64,000 nt of DNA from Tubulanus polymorphus (Eukaryota; Nemertea; Palaeonemertea; Tubulaniformes; Tubulanidae). The stretch spans positions 24,166,485-24,230,484 of the forward strand of contig NC_134027.1 in NCBI RefSeq assembly GCF_964204645.1. The letters are read 5' to 3'. Position 1 is the first letter of the stretch, and each line of letters opens with the position of its first letter. Below, piece by piece: positions 26,401 to 41,400 of this stretch. The position numbers and the translations under genes are program-made. The notes under the pieces are model-generated. The model was not told where the DNA came from. It did no database searches and was given only the letters and a program-made list of their open reading frames with translations.

Positions 26401-29400
26401 TCTGGCCGTCGCGGTCGAAGGTCCGTCGAAGGCCGAGATCAAGTGCATCGACAACAAAGACGGCACGTGCACGGTGAACTACTTCCCGAGCGCCGCCGGC
26501 GAATACAAGATCATCGTCAAATTCGCCGACAAACACATCGCCGGTTCGCCGTTCACGTCGAAGGTCACGGGTTCGCCGCGCAAGAAGGCGTCGGTGAACG
26601 TCGGTAGCAAGAGCGAGGTTTCCCTGAAGGTCACCGAGACGGACATTTCGAATCTGACGGCGACTATTAAGTCGCCGTCCGGTACCGAACAGCCGTGTAT
26701 GCTGAAGAAACTCGCCAATGGGCATCTAGGTAACTTTTATTCATCGATATCCTACCAAAATTCGTTCACCTTCATTCAGCTCATTTATATCTATATATTC
26801 TTTTAGGCGAGAAGGGGCCGGTTGCTCAAAAGTTCCGGCGTTTAAATACCATAGTAACAATGAATTTTTGATTGTTTCTATTTCAACTATCTACTGGCTA
26901 ACTGTAACCAACTTTTGATCAACCGGCCCAAGATTTATACTAGTCCTGAAAATCCGCAAAAATTCATGGAGATTAGTAATTATTTTTGGAAAAAGTATGA
27001 ATTATTACGATTTTTCCGTGCGAAAGCTATGGAATTTTAGAAATGCGGACGGGATATTTTTTCTCGTGGTTTTAGTATTGTACGTAGACCTAGTATTTGT
27101 AGGCGTAAACTTTCAAAAGCAAAAAAACTAAACCTAGTTTTTGAATCTAGGAAAAAAATGTGGAAAAAAAACCTAGAACGATACTCCTCGTAGGTCTTTT
27201 TGTAATTTGTATCTGTGATGGTTTTATTTTAGGTGGGGCTCCACAACATGGTAATATTAGTTCACTGCTATCGTTTTGTAAACTGTTTGCAGTTGGAAAA
27301 TTATCATGTCTGTGCAATACGTTTTTTTTTTCTATCTTATTTATACGATTAATTCCATTCTGCCATCTGACTGTAATCTGATGATAATTAGGCCTCAGTT
27401 GTTCTCGCCTGCAGCAGCCGGGAAACTAGTTTTCACGCTTTGCGGTGCCACCTGCTGGCCATCTGCTGCGAGAAGTCTGCAGACGTTTTCTGCAATTCAC
27501 TGAACTCCTTTTAGACAAACAGTATTTCAGTAATGAGACGTTTATTAGCTCTTTTCTTTGGTCTATTCCCTAAAAACATTTTTAAAACATCAGATTTGTG
27601 ACAGTTTTGTGGAAGTTTGGAATTGTGTATTTTCTTTCGTAAGTTCAGTCCAAGTGTTTTTTCTCCTAAAGAAGTTGTGGCTACCTAGCAAAGGCCTATA
27701 GTGCTTGCTATAGCCAAAGCATCCAATAACTAATGATTGGGCAGTATATAGGTAAAAACTGACATAGCCAATGGCTGAACTGTACAAATAGCCAATGACT
27801 GAGCAGTATACTTTCCAATAACCAATGACTGGGCAGTGTGTTTTATCAGCCAATGATAGAGCAGTAAGGGCTCAAATAGCCAATCGCTGAACAGTATACT
27901 TACCATAGCCAATGACTGTGCAGTAAAGCCTTCAGTAACAAAAGGCTGAGCAGTTCCTTCTGTATGTTCTATTAGCCAATGATAAAGCAGTATTGGCTGA
28001 AATAGCCAATGGCTGTGCAGTATAGGCTGAAATAGCCAATGACTGTGCAGTATAGGCTGAAAAAGCCAATGGCTGTGCAGTATAGGACCAAGTAGCCAAT
28101 GGCTGTGCAGTATAATATTGTGACCGAAAATTATTTTGAATTTAAACCTTTCGCGGTTGAATAGAGTATATTAAATATAGTTAAGCAGTCTATATTTACT
28201 ATAAATCTGTATTCAATTGGTTTATCATGAACACTGGACTGAACGCTTGTGGTATGATATTCTGTATATTTTTAGGACCTTCCTTAATTTCTCCAGGTGC
28301 ATCATCAATCCATTAATTTACTGTCTTTATTTCAGTGATTAATTCTTCATTTTGCATGAAGGTCGTTTGCACATGAAACATCGCGCACGATTTCTATTCG
28401 GACCCCATTGTCTCTTCTTGTTGTAGATTCGTTTCAAAAAGCACTAACTTAAAATGCTTGACTCGAAAGTTGCAATATCTGCGATGTCTCGTGCGCGTCA
28501 ACCCCGAGTTCGAAATCTTTTCATTTTCATGAAATTTCTCACAAATTCGCATCATCTCAAATTACATGTACCCGCAGTGCCTTTCATTCGATACAATAAC
28601 TATCAATCTATTATCATCATCATGTCACAATATTTGAGACTAGAAATTAGACTAGAAATAGATGAATCATTCTCTTAAGAAGACAACTTGAATGTTGAAA
28701 AGGCGCCAGTTTCAATGACGAGGGCCTTTGATCCATTTCCACATTTTATGAGACCTGAGTCACCAATTCGAACTCAGTAAAACCCAGTTCCACAATTCTT
28801 AGCTAAGATTTGACTTTAGTTGGGTTAAAACATTTGAATTGAACTGATTTTAAAAATGAAGTTTTAGTCAAGCTGACTGACAAACTGTGATATTTTTAAC
28901 AGTTCATTTTAATTAAGATAAGGTCTTCTATACATTATTAGTTCCATGCCTCACAAATCGCAAAAGTATCAAATGCTTGGTACAGTGGATACTGAGCGCT
29001 GACCTGTGGAACTGGCTACACGTCCTTTTACGGGAAGCAAATTTATCATTCGAAGCCACTTTCTGATTCTCGATGACTTATCAAATAAACTGAAGGCTAG
29101 ATAGCTTCATTTGTCTATAAACCCGGAACGCAAAGTACTAACCGCGCTAATTAATACCGAACCCTTAGTATCACAGTAGAAATACCCGTCATAGACCCTC
29201 GTAGAGTACACTCTGGTTGGTGCTTCTTACTAACTATACTCATCATATCAACTCATACGAAAACAACAACAATAACATCGTTCATTTGAAAACATCTCAT
29301 CATGCAGTGCAGTGAGGATGGACATCTTTTTCCTGAAGAAATAACGCGCGATAATGAAGAAAAACTGTTAGAGGATTGGCATTTCGACTCATTTCAAAAC

Positions 29401-32400
29401 TGATGACGTTTTGAAAAATAGCTCATAGTATTGAGTCGAAACTCTCTAAGTTTTTCATCATAATTGTGGTTTTTCGTCTGAATTATAGACAGTCACTTGT
29501 ATACAGAAACCAACCTTCTCAGTCTCACTTAGCATCATTAGTGTCTCGATTAAGCTGAGAATTTCGACTTAAGTCCATAGACTATCTAGATCTGGATACC
29601 GGATATGGAACCAAAATTAGCTTAGACTATGATCTTAGACTTTAGATTGGCGATAGAACACTTGAAGATTTTACCCTAGTACATATTAGATTTTAGATGA
29701 GACACTTTTAGGAATCCCCCCTTAAAATAGTAGATATAGACGTAATGTAATCCTAGTAGATACAATGAAATAACCATCCATCCGTTTACATAGATTGACT
29801 CTATCTTACTCTGTATCCTGTCTACTCATCTCAACGTCAATGTGAATTGTGACGATATTCTTTTGGAAAAACTTTTGTATCATAAAATACATTCATCATA
29901 CTCCGATTTTATACTCCTCTAAGCGACCTCACCAAGGTCGTGCGGATACCCGTTCCCAAGCGAATTTGTCGCCGTGAAAATTTTCGATAATCGATTTTTC
30001 TTTTCTTTCTTTTTTTCTCGCGCGCTTTCAATTTAGGAATCTCGTTCACGCCTAAAGAGACCGGCGAACACCTGGTGAACGTACTCCGCAACGGTAAACC
30101 CATCCCGAACAGTCCGTTCAAAATACACGTCGGAGAAAGCGAGCTCGGTAACGCCGCCAAGGTCAAGGTCAGCGGACCAGGGTTGAAGGGCGGCATGGCG
30201 CACCAGAAAAACGATTTCACGGTCGACACGAAAAATGCCGGTTAGTATTTTTTCAATCACTCGTTTTGACCCTGTGTGGTGCAGGGACACTGTTCGTGTG
30301 TTCTTAACTGTGGTTGGTGAACTGCGAACCTAAGCCATTTACCATGGTTACTGGAATCAGTTGATGACGAAAGGCCCCTCGGCCCCAGTTACTGGGATTT
30401 GTTAGTGATTACTGATAAATTTGAACATAAATTTGAAAAGGATTGTTGGGGGTCTTGCCTTCCTTGATTACTGATTACTTTAATATTTGGTTCAGCAACC
30501 AGTTCCATTGTCGAGTCTTAGGTCCAAGAGTCATTTTGAATCTAACCACAAGTCTTAAGTTGTTAGATTGGCTATAGAACTAAAAATACCTAAGGTCTGA
30601 AGTCTAAGTCATGGAACTGGCTCCTGGAGGTCGGAAGGGATGTTTATGATTCTTTGACTGTCGAATGACTCCATGCGACTTCTAATCATCTTACAGGTTA
30701 CGGCGGTTTGAGTCTGTCGATCGAAGGTCCGAGCAAAGCCGACATCGAGTGCAAAGATAACGAGGACGGTTCGTGCAACGTCTCCTATCGTCCGTCGGAG
30801 CCGGGAACGTACATCGTCAACATCAAATTCGCCGATAAGCACGTGCCGGGCAGTCCGTACACGGTACGCGTCGGGGGTGAACCGTCGCAACGTCTCACCG
30901 AGAAAATCACTCGACAGAGGACGGCGGCCAACTTCTCCGACATCGGCAGTCAGTGCGAACTGAGCTTGAAGATACCCGGTAGGTACACTGATCGTCATCT
31001 TGGTCAATTTCAGAGTTAATGAGCAAACCCACAGTTGTTGATTGAACAGTTTATTTTCCTCCAGTTTTGACTAAACTTGATCAAGTTAGTTGTCGAATAA
31101 ACACTATAATCCGTGTATACTGTAGATAAATGAAGAAATCCCACGCTTCGAATTTAAAATTAAACGATCAAATTTATTATTATGTTTATTACGATCGAAT
31201 TTATTATTATGTTTATTATTACGTTGTGGTTTCATAATGATAAATTTGATCGTATAATTTTACATTCTAAGCGTGGGATTTCTTCATTTATCTTGATCAA
31301 GTTGATAAGTTATTTTTGTTTCTCTGATGATGAAGTTTAGTGAAAACATTGAAGCTGTAAGAAAAATTGTAGAAAATTGTACGATTGTACGATTGTAGAA
31401 TAACTGTGGGTACGCCTGATGATGGCTAATAGTCATTAGACGAAACGATGCGCTCACATATTTATACACTTCAATTCAAGAACGTTTCATCTTTGGCTGA
31501 ATCATTGTAGGATTCTCTTATATCGTCGATTTCATTAAATCAATTCTACTTGGAAGTCGTTCATGTTCATCCAATTACACATTTCATCACGCTTTCAATT
31601 CAAACAAGATATATCATTTATGATTACTGTAATTAACTGTGTGTGTGTGTGTAATCAATAAGCAATCACGTATGGATTCGTAATCTGTAAGTAGTAAATT
31701 TCTTGAACGGAGAGTTTTTTTTTTTTACTGGGATCGATTTTTCGTCAATTTCGTGGCTCGCTTAAATTCGTTGAAGAATTGAATACACTTATGCACAAAA
31801 TACCCGCAAACCCAATCTATCAACTATAATGATTTCACTTTCTTCAAACACGGTGGGAGAAGATCGTGACTCCAACACCTCACCACACAATACACCTTCT
31901 GTCAATTCAGTCTTGAAAAAAATCTGGATCAGATTTCAAAGATGGATACTAACTATAACCCTGACAAAAATTGCTACGAAAAGCTATGCAAAGCCCATAA
32001 AAAAATTAGTGACATGTTTTTAAGATTGATTCATTGCGTCAAAGGTGTCGGTGGTTACATCCGGCGGACCTGACTGCTGACAAAAATTTCAAAATACTCC
32101 AAAAATCAGAATAATTTCCAGTTCGTTTTCAATTTGACTACTATTTTTGAAGTCCAATTCTCTCCATTTTTGGGTGAATGCTACTGCAGTTAAAGATATC
32201 GGGTTGTCTGGTCTGATTCCGGGTTAAAGTTAGTAGCCGACTACATGGAAAAACTGGAGCTCAGAGGGGCCGTGTCACAGACTTCAGTTTCCATATAGTA
32301 ATGATACCAATGAAACCTTGAAAAACCTATGAAGCTTGAAGTCACTTGTGAACGAAGCCCCCTGGTTTTAGTTTTCATCCGTAAAGCCTGAGCACATTTC

Positions 32401-35400
32401 AGAATATATACATATATATATTTATATACCCTGCAATTCATGTCGTAAAAAACTCGTCAAATTTATTGTCATCAAATCTGTCTTGTAAAATGGCCGCAGA
32501 ATTCCTGGACCCCAGTGTGTTAAATCAATATGACATGATCAAGTTCATACTTAGTTCAAATACCATTAAACTACGAAATGTTCCACAAATTTTTTAACTC
32601 TGCGAAAGTAAAGACAATGATGGTGGCCACTGACCTGGAAAACTCGGAAAACTCAGGGAATTAGCAAAACCAGGGAATTTGACAAATTTTGCAAAAGATG
32701 ACCTGGAAAACTCAGTTATTGATTACGCATTTCTTTGTCAATACGGGATTGTACTAAGACTGAAAAGATGAGGCAAAAAGTCAGGGAATTTGTACATTCG
32801 TGGAAATAGGCCACACTGAAAATTAGAATGCATTAATTTTGATTCTAAGCTTAAACTGGGCCAGGGTCAAATTGTCCTAAATTGTAAGATGATTATTTGT
32901 GAAGATATTTGTGATGATATTTGTTGTTTTTTTTGCGTGCACGCGTTGCAGGTACGAGTCCGTTCGACATGCAGGCGTCGGTGTTGAGTCCCGGCGGACA
33001 TACGGAACTGTGCGACATCATGAACCGTGACGACAATCACTACAGCATCAAATTCGTGCCGAAAGAAATCGGTATCCACACGGTCAGCGTTAAACACAAG
33101 GACGTTCATATCCCTGGTGAGTTGTCGATAAACCGACCGGTCGTAACTTAAAATCCATGAAAGCTGTGTTTTCAGTTTGCTGGAATTTTAGAGGGGGCTG
33201 CATTATGACATCTTTGCTGCTGAGTAGCAAGGCTTTCGATCCTCCAAAAAATACAGGACCCAGTTCCACAGTTGTGAGTTAAGATTTGACTCAGAGTTAA
33301 CTCATTGAAAATGAACTAATTTTAACTCAGAGTTAACACTAACTCAGAACTGTGGAACTGGATCCAGAAGATTAAGCTTGAATTTGGTGAAGTCTTCTCT
33401 ATTTTTCGCATTAGTTCAATTTGTTATCAGCATTGATAGAATTATATTAACATGCGCTCTGGTAGGGGTAGAAGATATTTTATAAGGGGTAGTTGATTCT
33501 CAGAAAATCATTTTGAAAAAAATGATTTAGCTGAAAGGTTATCTTTAACATCTATGAATTGTATGGTTTTCACCATAACTGTAGTGAACTGATTTAAATC
33601 TCAGTATAGTTAACGAATAAACACCCGCAGTAGATTTGTAGAACAAATTTATTTTCTAACAGTTTCGAGGTTAATTCTAAACCTCATACAATGTTGTCAC
33701 AACAGTTGTCACCCTATTGATCGGACTTGAGCAGAGTCTGCTGTATTATTCACTCACATACCTATATTTTCTTGTTTTATAGGCAGTCCATTCCAATTCA
33801 CGGTTGGACCGATGACCGAGGGAGGTGCCCATAAAGTTCGCGCGGCTGGACACGGTTTGGAACACGGAGAAGTAGGAATCCCGGGTGAGTATACCTTGAT
33901 TTCCTCTCGAAATATCCATCTATTTGATTACTTTCGTCGTCATTCATGCTAATTTATGCTAATTTATTCGCGATTCCAGGTGAATTTAACATCTACACTC
34001 GTGAAGCCGGTGCTGGTGGTTTGTCCATCGCGGTCGAAGGTCCGTCGAAGGCTGAAATCAACTTCGAAGACAGAAAGGACGGATCATGCGGAGTTGGGTA
34101 CACCTGCAGTGAACCAGGTATGTAATCATGTAAAAGGAAATCTTCAGCACGGTGCAATTGCATATTTGTGGGATTGAGACTGGTCTTAAGTTGTATGATT
34201 GGTCATGGGACCAAAATTAGCTTAGACTAGTCTTAAGTTCTTAGATTGGTTATAGAACCGAATGGGTTTAGACTGGCCTTAACTGGTTTGACACTAACTG
34301 CTTTTCTGGGTGAAGCAGGAAGTGTTTGACATGAACCAGTTAAGGGTTGAGCTTTGCTATAGAACCAAAATGAGCTTAGACTGGTCTTAAGTTGTTAGAT
34401 TGGCTATAGACCTAAAATGAGCTCAGACTGGTCTCAAGTTGTTAGATTGGCTATAGGACCAAAATGAACTTAGACTGGTTGTTAGATTGACTATAGAACC
34501 ATATTGGTGTTAGACTAATCTTGAGATTGAGTATATGTTGTATTTTTCTCTGCAGGAGAGTACACGGTATCGGTTAAATTCAACGACGAGCACATCCCCG
34601 ATTCGCCGTTCAAAGTCTACGTCAGCCCCGAGAATAAGGAAGCTCGTAAGATCAGCGTGCTCGCTCTACAAGACAAGGGTCTGCAGGTACGAACGACACA
34701 CTGCATGAGGGATGAAAAAACTTACAAATTACGTAGTGGAATTGACATTTCAACTCGATGCTCAGAGCTATTTTGAGAATTAGAGTCAAAATCCTCTTAT
34801 TAGTTTTATTTTAAAATTGTTTTTTGAATACTATTGAGAGTGCTTGGTGAATGGGCACTCTGCCAAACCTATGTTATATCCAGGCAGAAAATTACGGGAA
34901 GGAGTAATTGGGATAGTTTCCGGTTGAAATAGTGTGTTGTCGGTCCACGTCGGTGCATGCTAATGTGGGATTGCTAGTTTGCTGTACTTCCTGAAAAAAA
35001 TTAGAAAGACGGGGTTAATTTTTATTAGATTCGGGTTTAAATTTGTAATGACGCGGTTTGCGTAATTCGTTCTCTCTCCGATTTCAGCCCGGACGACCGG
35101 CCGCGTTTACGCTCGATATGAACGGAGCGAACGGCGAATTGAAAGCGTTCGTCGTTTCGCCGTCCGGCGCCGAAGAGGAAGCTCTCATTCAACCGATCGA
35201 CGATGGTACGTGCGTCGCTAATTTAAACGATCAGAATTTTTCTCTCGTTAATCGCTAATTATTAATTGATAGAATTACGTGTAGAGTATTCCTTTACGCC
35301 GATAGCGCGCGCAGCGAAAATAACAATTTCGATACTCAGTTCGCCCACGGACTCATAAGGCCTTATTTAACCCTTTCGGTGCTGACCAATTAATTCCCTC

Positions 35401-38400
35401 AAGTGCTGGAGATAATTCGTAAATGTTTGAAAAATTCCCCACTGCATCAAATAGCAGGCATCAGCTGTAATGTGTCTGCACTGCGGTGCGGCGTATCGTT
35501 AGTTACTTATTTCTAACTGTTTGTCAGGTGCTGCCATCTTGCATTAAAGATGATAAACGTTCACGAATTACATCAATAGCTAAGTCCATCACTGATTTAC
35601 CCACCGCAATGCGGTTTAGTCGCACTAAAAGGGTTAAAACTACTTGAATATGAATTCACCTTCCAGAATTCCACCAGAAATATCAAATTTTTTCAGTACT
35701 CCGTTGCATTTCGTCATAATTTTCCCCCAAAAACATTTCCAAATTTTCTTCTTGATATTTCCATCAGTATTTTCGAGGTAACGATTTGCACAAATTTAAT
35801 TTTCATCGTTTCTCGCAACATCTGAATTCAATTCAACACAATTTTCATTCCTTTCTTTTCCGCAGTCCTTCTAAGATCTCTTGTGGAAAATACTTGTGTA
35901 ATAGAAAAAAATTGTTTTTATTTTTTCCCCTTTTCCCTTCCATATTATGACGCCTTAGAGAAACTATTATTTCAGTCGTCAGTTTAATCGCCGTTCGCCG
36001 TTCTTTTTCTGTATTCCATATTATCAAAACAGGGCCTTAAACGAAATAGAGTCCACGGAGCTTTTCACTTGTTTCACGATTGTGTACTTCTGAACAAGAG
36101 TTACAATCTACTGTTGCAATTAGTGTTTCTTGTTTTCAAGCAGAGCGCTCAAAGTCACGAAACAAGTGAAAATCATTTTATGTTTCGTGTTTTTTTTTTC
36201 ATTCGTGCTGCGCGCGCTAGTCCTTAGTGTAATCTCCCCCGAAAGCATTCATATTGTTCACCTTACTCGCTCTAGATGTTAATTCTCGTTTGAAACAAAT
36301 CCTTCGGAAAAGATCGCTGCCTTCGTAATTCCCCCAATGATGTCATCAAATTAACTGCAGGGACAAGCGGTTTACTCAGTTTCAAGTTGAATATAACCAA
36401 CCGGAGTTTTTAAGGAGATAGCCATCCTTTCCGCAGAAGGGTGCCCGTGCGTCTAGAATAAAAAGTGATTCTTTGGGCCGATTTTGAAATTGATTTTGAT
36501 TTACGAAAGTTATGCGTACATGTAATTAATTGAAATGTAATTTGAAACGTAATTTTTTTTTTTCAATCTCGAAATCCTCAGTTCAAATTTGTAAGTAACG
36601 CTAAAACCTGACGGTTGAAATCCCCTCTGAATACGTGCGCCTTCCCCTTATATACATCACATGCATATTCAACTCAGCCCCCCTACCCCCCATATACCCC
36701 CCATGTACAGCAGAGTGGTGTGTGGCTCCTTTCCTCTTCCTACCTCTCTCTCTCTCTGCCTGGTTTTGAGACCCTTTCCTTCAAATATGAAATTACGCCC
36801 TTAAAGTATATCATTTTTCCTATGATACCTATTATTACTTCCACTTCGTCGTCCTAGAATGCTGGTTATATATTATCCCGGGCCAGGTTTTATAAACCGG
36901 TATCATGCTTGACCCGGGAGTTAACTCAATCGGCGATAATGAATTTAGTTAACAAGCCCTGAGTTAAAGTTGACACCGGTCTTTAAAACCGGCCCGTGCT
37001 GAGTTTGAAACGTTTGACAGGGTTTTTGTATCGGCGTGTAGCATTTTCCCCGATCCCGCTATTTCCCTGCGAGCTGTGTCTACGTTCGAGTTTTAATCCG
37101 AGGCAAGTCGAATTTCAACTCCGACGTTTTCGAACTCGACCGTAGATGTAGCTCGCAAAACATCCCACGTGGTGCCGGCTAATTTCTGAAATGACCTCCC
37201 TCCATAATTTGTCGTAAGATATATCGAACGACGGTTTCGATTTCTTGAAGCGTCAGCCGCGATCACACGCAAGCGTTAGTGATTTATGTATGAGACGATT
37301 TGGCACGGGTCTAATTCGGCCTGCGCTTCAGAAGAGCGCATATTCACACGTAAATTTCTCGCCCTAGAATACTAGAATACTAGAAACTATCGAAATTATG
37401 CTGCGGTAAGTGTCACTAAAGATAATAAGATAGAAACCCACTATTTACAGATTGAAAGAATTTAAAAACCAGAATTTATTTATTTAATCAAAAATATATA
37501 AAAGACACGACGTTTCGATCTCACCGTAGAGATCATCGTCAGGTGTGAGATCGAAACGTCGTGTATTTTATATATTTTAGATTGAATAAATAAATTCTGG
37601 TTTTTAAATTCTTTTAATCTGTAAATAGTGGGATTTTATCTTATTATCCGTTCACCACGTTTGAGTGTGGTTATCGTTCGAAACATGAAAATATTTGACG
37701 AGAGAAATCCCACGACGATTCAGACTTTATTACGAGAAACGTTTCGGCTAAACACTATTAGCCATCATCAGGCGTACTGATGATGGCAGTACGCTTGATG
37801 ATTCTATTCAAGAATTTTTCATCTTTGACTGAATAATTGTGGGATTTCTCTCGTCATCCGTCCAGGGATGAAAACGGCCCATATTGAAAAAGTCGGAAAA
37901 TATTTTCAAAAAAAAAGAATTTTTCAGATTTTTTTTTTTTTGGAACAAAAATCAGTAACTTTTAGCCAAAAAACTTACTTCCTTTTGGTCAAAATGTAAA
38001 TAGTTAGGGCCTGAATTAGAGCCGCTTTTTGAATGAGACGCCATATTGGTTTCTCCGACTCCGCAGCTGTGCTAACAACTGCCGAAAACCATCTTAAGGA
38101 GCAAATTTGCCCCGATTGATGAACGCTTGTGCGATCGCGGCTTGCGTAGCTCGAAATACTTACAACAGGTAAAGGACTATATGAATGAGATATGTGTAAT
38201 TTATTTCAGCAGATGAAGGAGAGACCGGTAAGATGTTCGTGTGTGTAGGAGCTCTATCAAATAACAATAAATTGGCCTAGGAAGATGAATTTTAACCAGA
38301 GTTATCGAATTCATTATTATCATTATTATTATTATTAGTATTTTTATGTAGGGTTCGATATTAAAAAAAGATAGAGCGCTTCCGCCTATTAAACGAGCAC

Positions 38401-41400
38401 AGTTTCAAAGCGATGATGATTAAGAGAAACATTTTAACATTTCGAAACGTGAATATTGTTTCCAGAGCTCGGTTCCACCGGTTGTAGGGTTGAAATTCCA
38501 AGTTCTAGATTCGATGAAATGAACTAAGTTTAAGTCGAAAGTCAAATCTGACCGACGAATGTCCATAAGTCGAGTTATTGAAAACTCTCACAGTTGTGGA
38601 ACCGAGTCTGGATTTGTGCAGTATAGATTTTAGGTGAATTGAATAATGCTTTTTACACGATCGATTTGTAAATCGACGATGCTTTCAGCTTGATTTGGTG
38701 TGGTACATGAATTCATGCTATATCTTCGTTCTTTTCATTCGTAGTTTTTTCATCGCTTTCATTTGCGTTATCATTATCGCATCGACTCTGTGGTGTTCAG
38801 GGTCTAGTTTTATCGACGAGGCATCAATCGGCGGCCTGGACCGTGCGCTTCCTCAGATATTCATACTTCAAATTTTATATTGTCGACACTTCAAACATAT
38901 TGAAAATGTACTAGACACTCCAGACATAAGACATTTTATCAGCACACTTTGACAAACTGATTGTCCACACTTTACATGTGTTCAGGACTTTACCATAGAC
39001 ATTTTTAATTGAAAATGAACTACAAACACCAGACATTAGACATTTTATCAGCTCACTGACAAACTGATGTCCACACTTCACCCTACACTGGTGAATGAGA
39101 GAAGTGGTGGTTCCAGGCTGCATATTGACTCAATTGAATGAAAGTTTACACGATAAACCTTCGAAATCGAATTTGGAAATGAAAAAACTCATAACTGGCT
39201 CCACAGGTCTATGTGAAACTGCATTGTACTCTTTACGTGATAAAAATATTTCATTAAGAGTTCAGTTCTTCTATTTTCATTTATTCCCTGAAGATTTATT
39301 AATTCTCGCGACGAAAATTTATTTATCGGAATTTATTTTCTCGAAATTGACCCGTGCCCCTATTGCACCGAGAAGCATCGAGCGCGCGGTATTTATTCAT
39401 ACGTGCTAGCATTGTTTTGCAGATAAATACGCAGTGAGATTCATCCCACACGAGAACGGACCCTACATGGTACACGTACACTTCAACGACCACCCGATTC
39501 AAGGAAGTCCGTTCAGAATAATGGTCGGAAAGTTCATGGCCGACCCCGGTATGGTTCACGCCGCCGGCGAAGGTCTCGTCAGAGGTCAAACAGGTAAACG
39601 AAACACCGATGATACGCGCCCAAATTTTGTATGAATTTTAACTAGTCATGGCGAGTGCTCCAACTGGGTACTGGTGAAATCAAACTCTCCTTGCTCAATT
39701 CAGAACAAGTCAATTGTTCCCTAATGAATACTGGTCACCTCTTCCTAATCAATGCTGGTCAATTGATTTGCTACCTACTCGATACTGGTCAAGCTGACCA
39801 CGCGCCTTCCATATTTGGTTATGGTTTGGTGAAGTCAACCACATGTCTCAATTGAAATCCCTGCCCTTCAATTTGGGTAGAATTTTAACTGTTTCGAACC
39901 TCTCCCGCGGTCTATTATTCAACTCAGGACTTGACCCGGTTTTTGTATTTATCTAGGTCAACCGGCCAAGTTCGTCGTCGACACGGTCGACGCCGGCTCC
40001 GGAGCCCTCTCCGTTACGATCGACGGTCCGTCGAAGGTGGCGCTGCAGTGCAAGGAAGTGGAAGACGGCTACGAGTTCTCGTACGTGCCGTCTGCTCCGG
40101 GCGATTATCTGATCACGATCAAATACGGCGGCAACTTCCACATCGTTGGCAGTCCGTTCAAGGCTCATATTACCGGTAAGATTTTCTCCTTGAGTATTTT
40201 TCTCTTATGTGTGTTAAACGTTAACCCACATCTACACCACAGTGCGGTGTATAAATCAGTAATTGACTTGGCTAGTACATCGCATTGTAGTGTATGGATG
40301 TTACTGGTATTTGAAATTAGTAATTATCTCTATTGAAAGATGGCTGCACCAAACATTATAAATATTAACTAATGATACACCGCACTACGGTGTAGACGCC
40401 ATAGCATGGATCCCATTTTACATTGCACTGGGGCAGAATTTTCACATTAGATCCATCATTTAAGGGTAAAAATTAGTCCCTGAGAGAGTTAAGTCTGTGT
40501 GAAGTTTGACCCAATATAAATCAATAATTTTCGATCGGTGCTTATCATTTAATGTTGACTATTTTTCGTAGGTCCCGGTAAACCATCTAAGACGGCCGAG
40601 TCGGCTCATATGGCCGTCGAAACTGTCGTCAAATCCGCCGAGGCCAGCAAACTGAACCAGTTCAAGGTCGCCGATTCTCATCCGGATAAGGTCAACTGTA
40701 AAGGTCTCGGTTTGAAGAAAGCGTTCATCAACAGACAAGCTCAATTCACCGTCGAAACGAAAGATGCCGGTAGGTTTGAAATTCAAATAAAACATGAATC
40801 GGCTTAAGATTTGTCTTTACGAATGAGTCACAATACTAAGGCCTTTTTATGAACACTCGATTAGTATATTCGAGTATGCAAAACGTTTTTATGAGCATGG
40901 ATTATGTCATAATCCGTCATTTTTATGAACATTGGTTATCATAATCGATTAGCATACTCAGCATACTCGCTCGGCGAGCAAGTATGCTGATTATCTAATC
41001 CAACCGATATGGTGTTCTCGGTAGAAGTCGCTGCTGAGTAGGCCATAATTGAATAATTTCTACCTGGCGTTTTTATCAACCAACATACCCGGTTATGCTA
41101 ATTGACACTAATCGGCTATATAATCTAAATAGCTAATCTATTTCGATTTTGCTGGTTCATAAAAAGGCCTCTAGTATGTACAGTCGACCCTTACCATCAG
41201 ATCATCTGCGTATATCAGTTATCTGCCCAAAATTTTACTAACATTTAGTTATTGGGCGGTTTGATTTCGAAATCGCTAATCGAAGTAAAAAACATATATA
41301 GTTGGCGGTTGAATTTCCTGTTTAAATCAAAATACAAAATTTCGTGACTTTTAGTGGCGTAGGCATTGAAGTGCAAGTAAAGCGATATGCCGAGATAAAG

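Larger units (their letters stand above)
30979..32951 (+). other. 2 kb filamin intron with an inverted module
   Basis: Positions 31125-31295 are a long inverted repeat (GATAAATGAAGAAATCCCAC mirrored by GTGGGATTTCTTCATTTATC). A hammerhead-like core follows at 31416-31446, and a CAGGGTGG MITE lies at 32619-32822. Confidence 0.6.
35206..39422 (+). other. 4.2 kb filamin intron
   Basis: It holds the piggyBac-like MITE (35371-35633), palindromic elements (36880-37005 and 38463-38612), two back-to-back hammerhead-type modules (37421-37871) and a partial tandem duplication at 38883-39078 (GACATTTTATCAGC, TGTCCACACTT). No exon was recognised. Confidence 0.6.

Noticed and set aside
38695-38952. Hydrophobic 85-codon frame in a filamin intron
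   Set aside because: Non-ATG start, no homology seen, and its end runs into a local tandem duplication.
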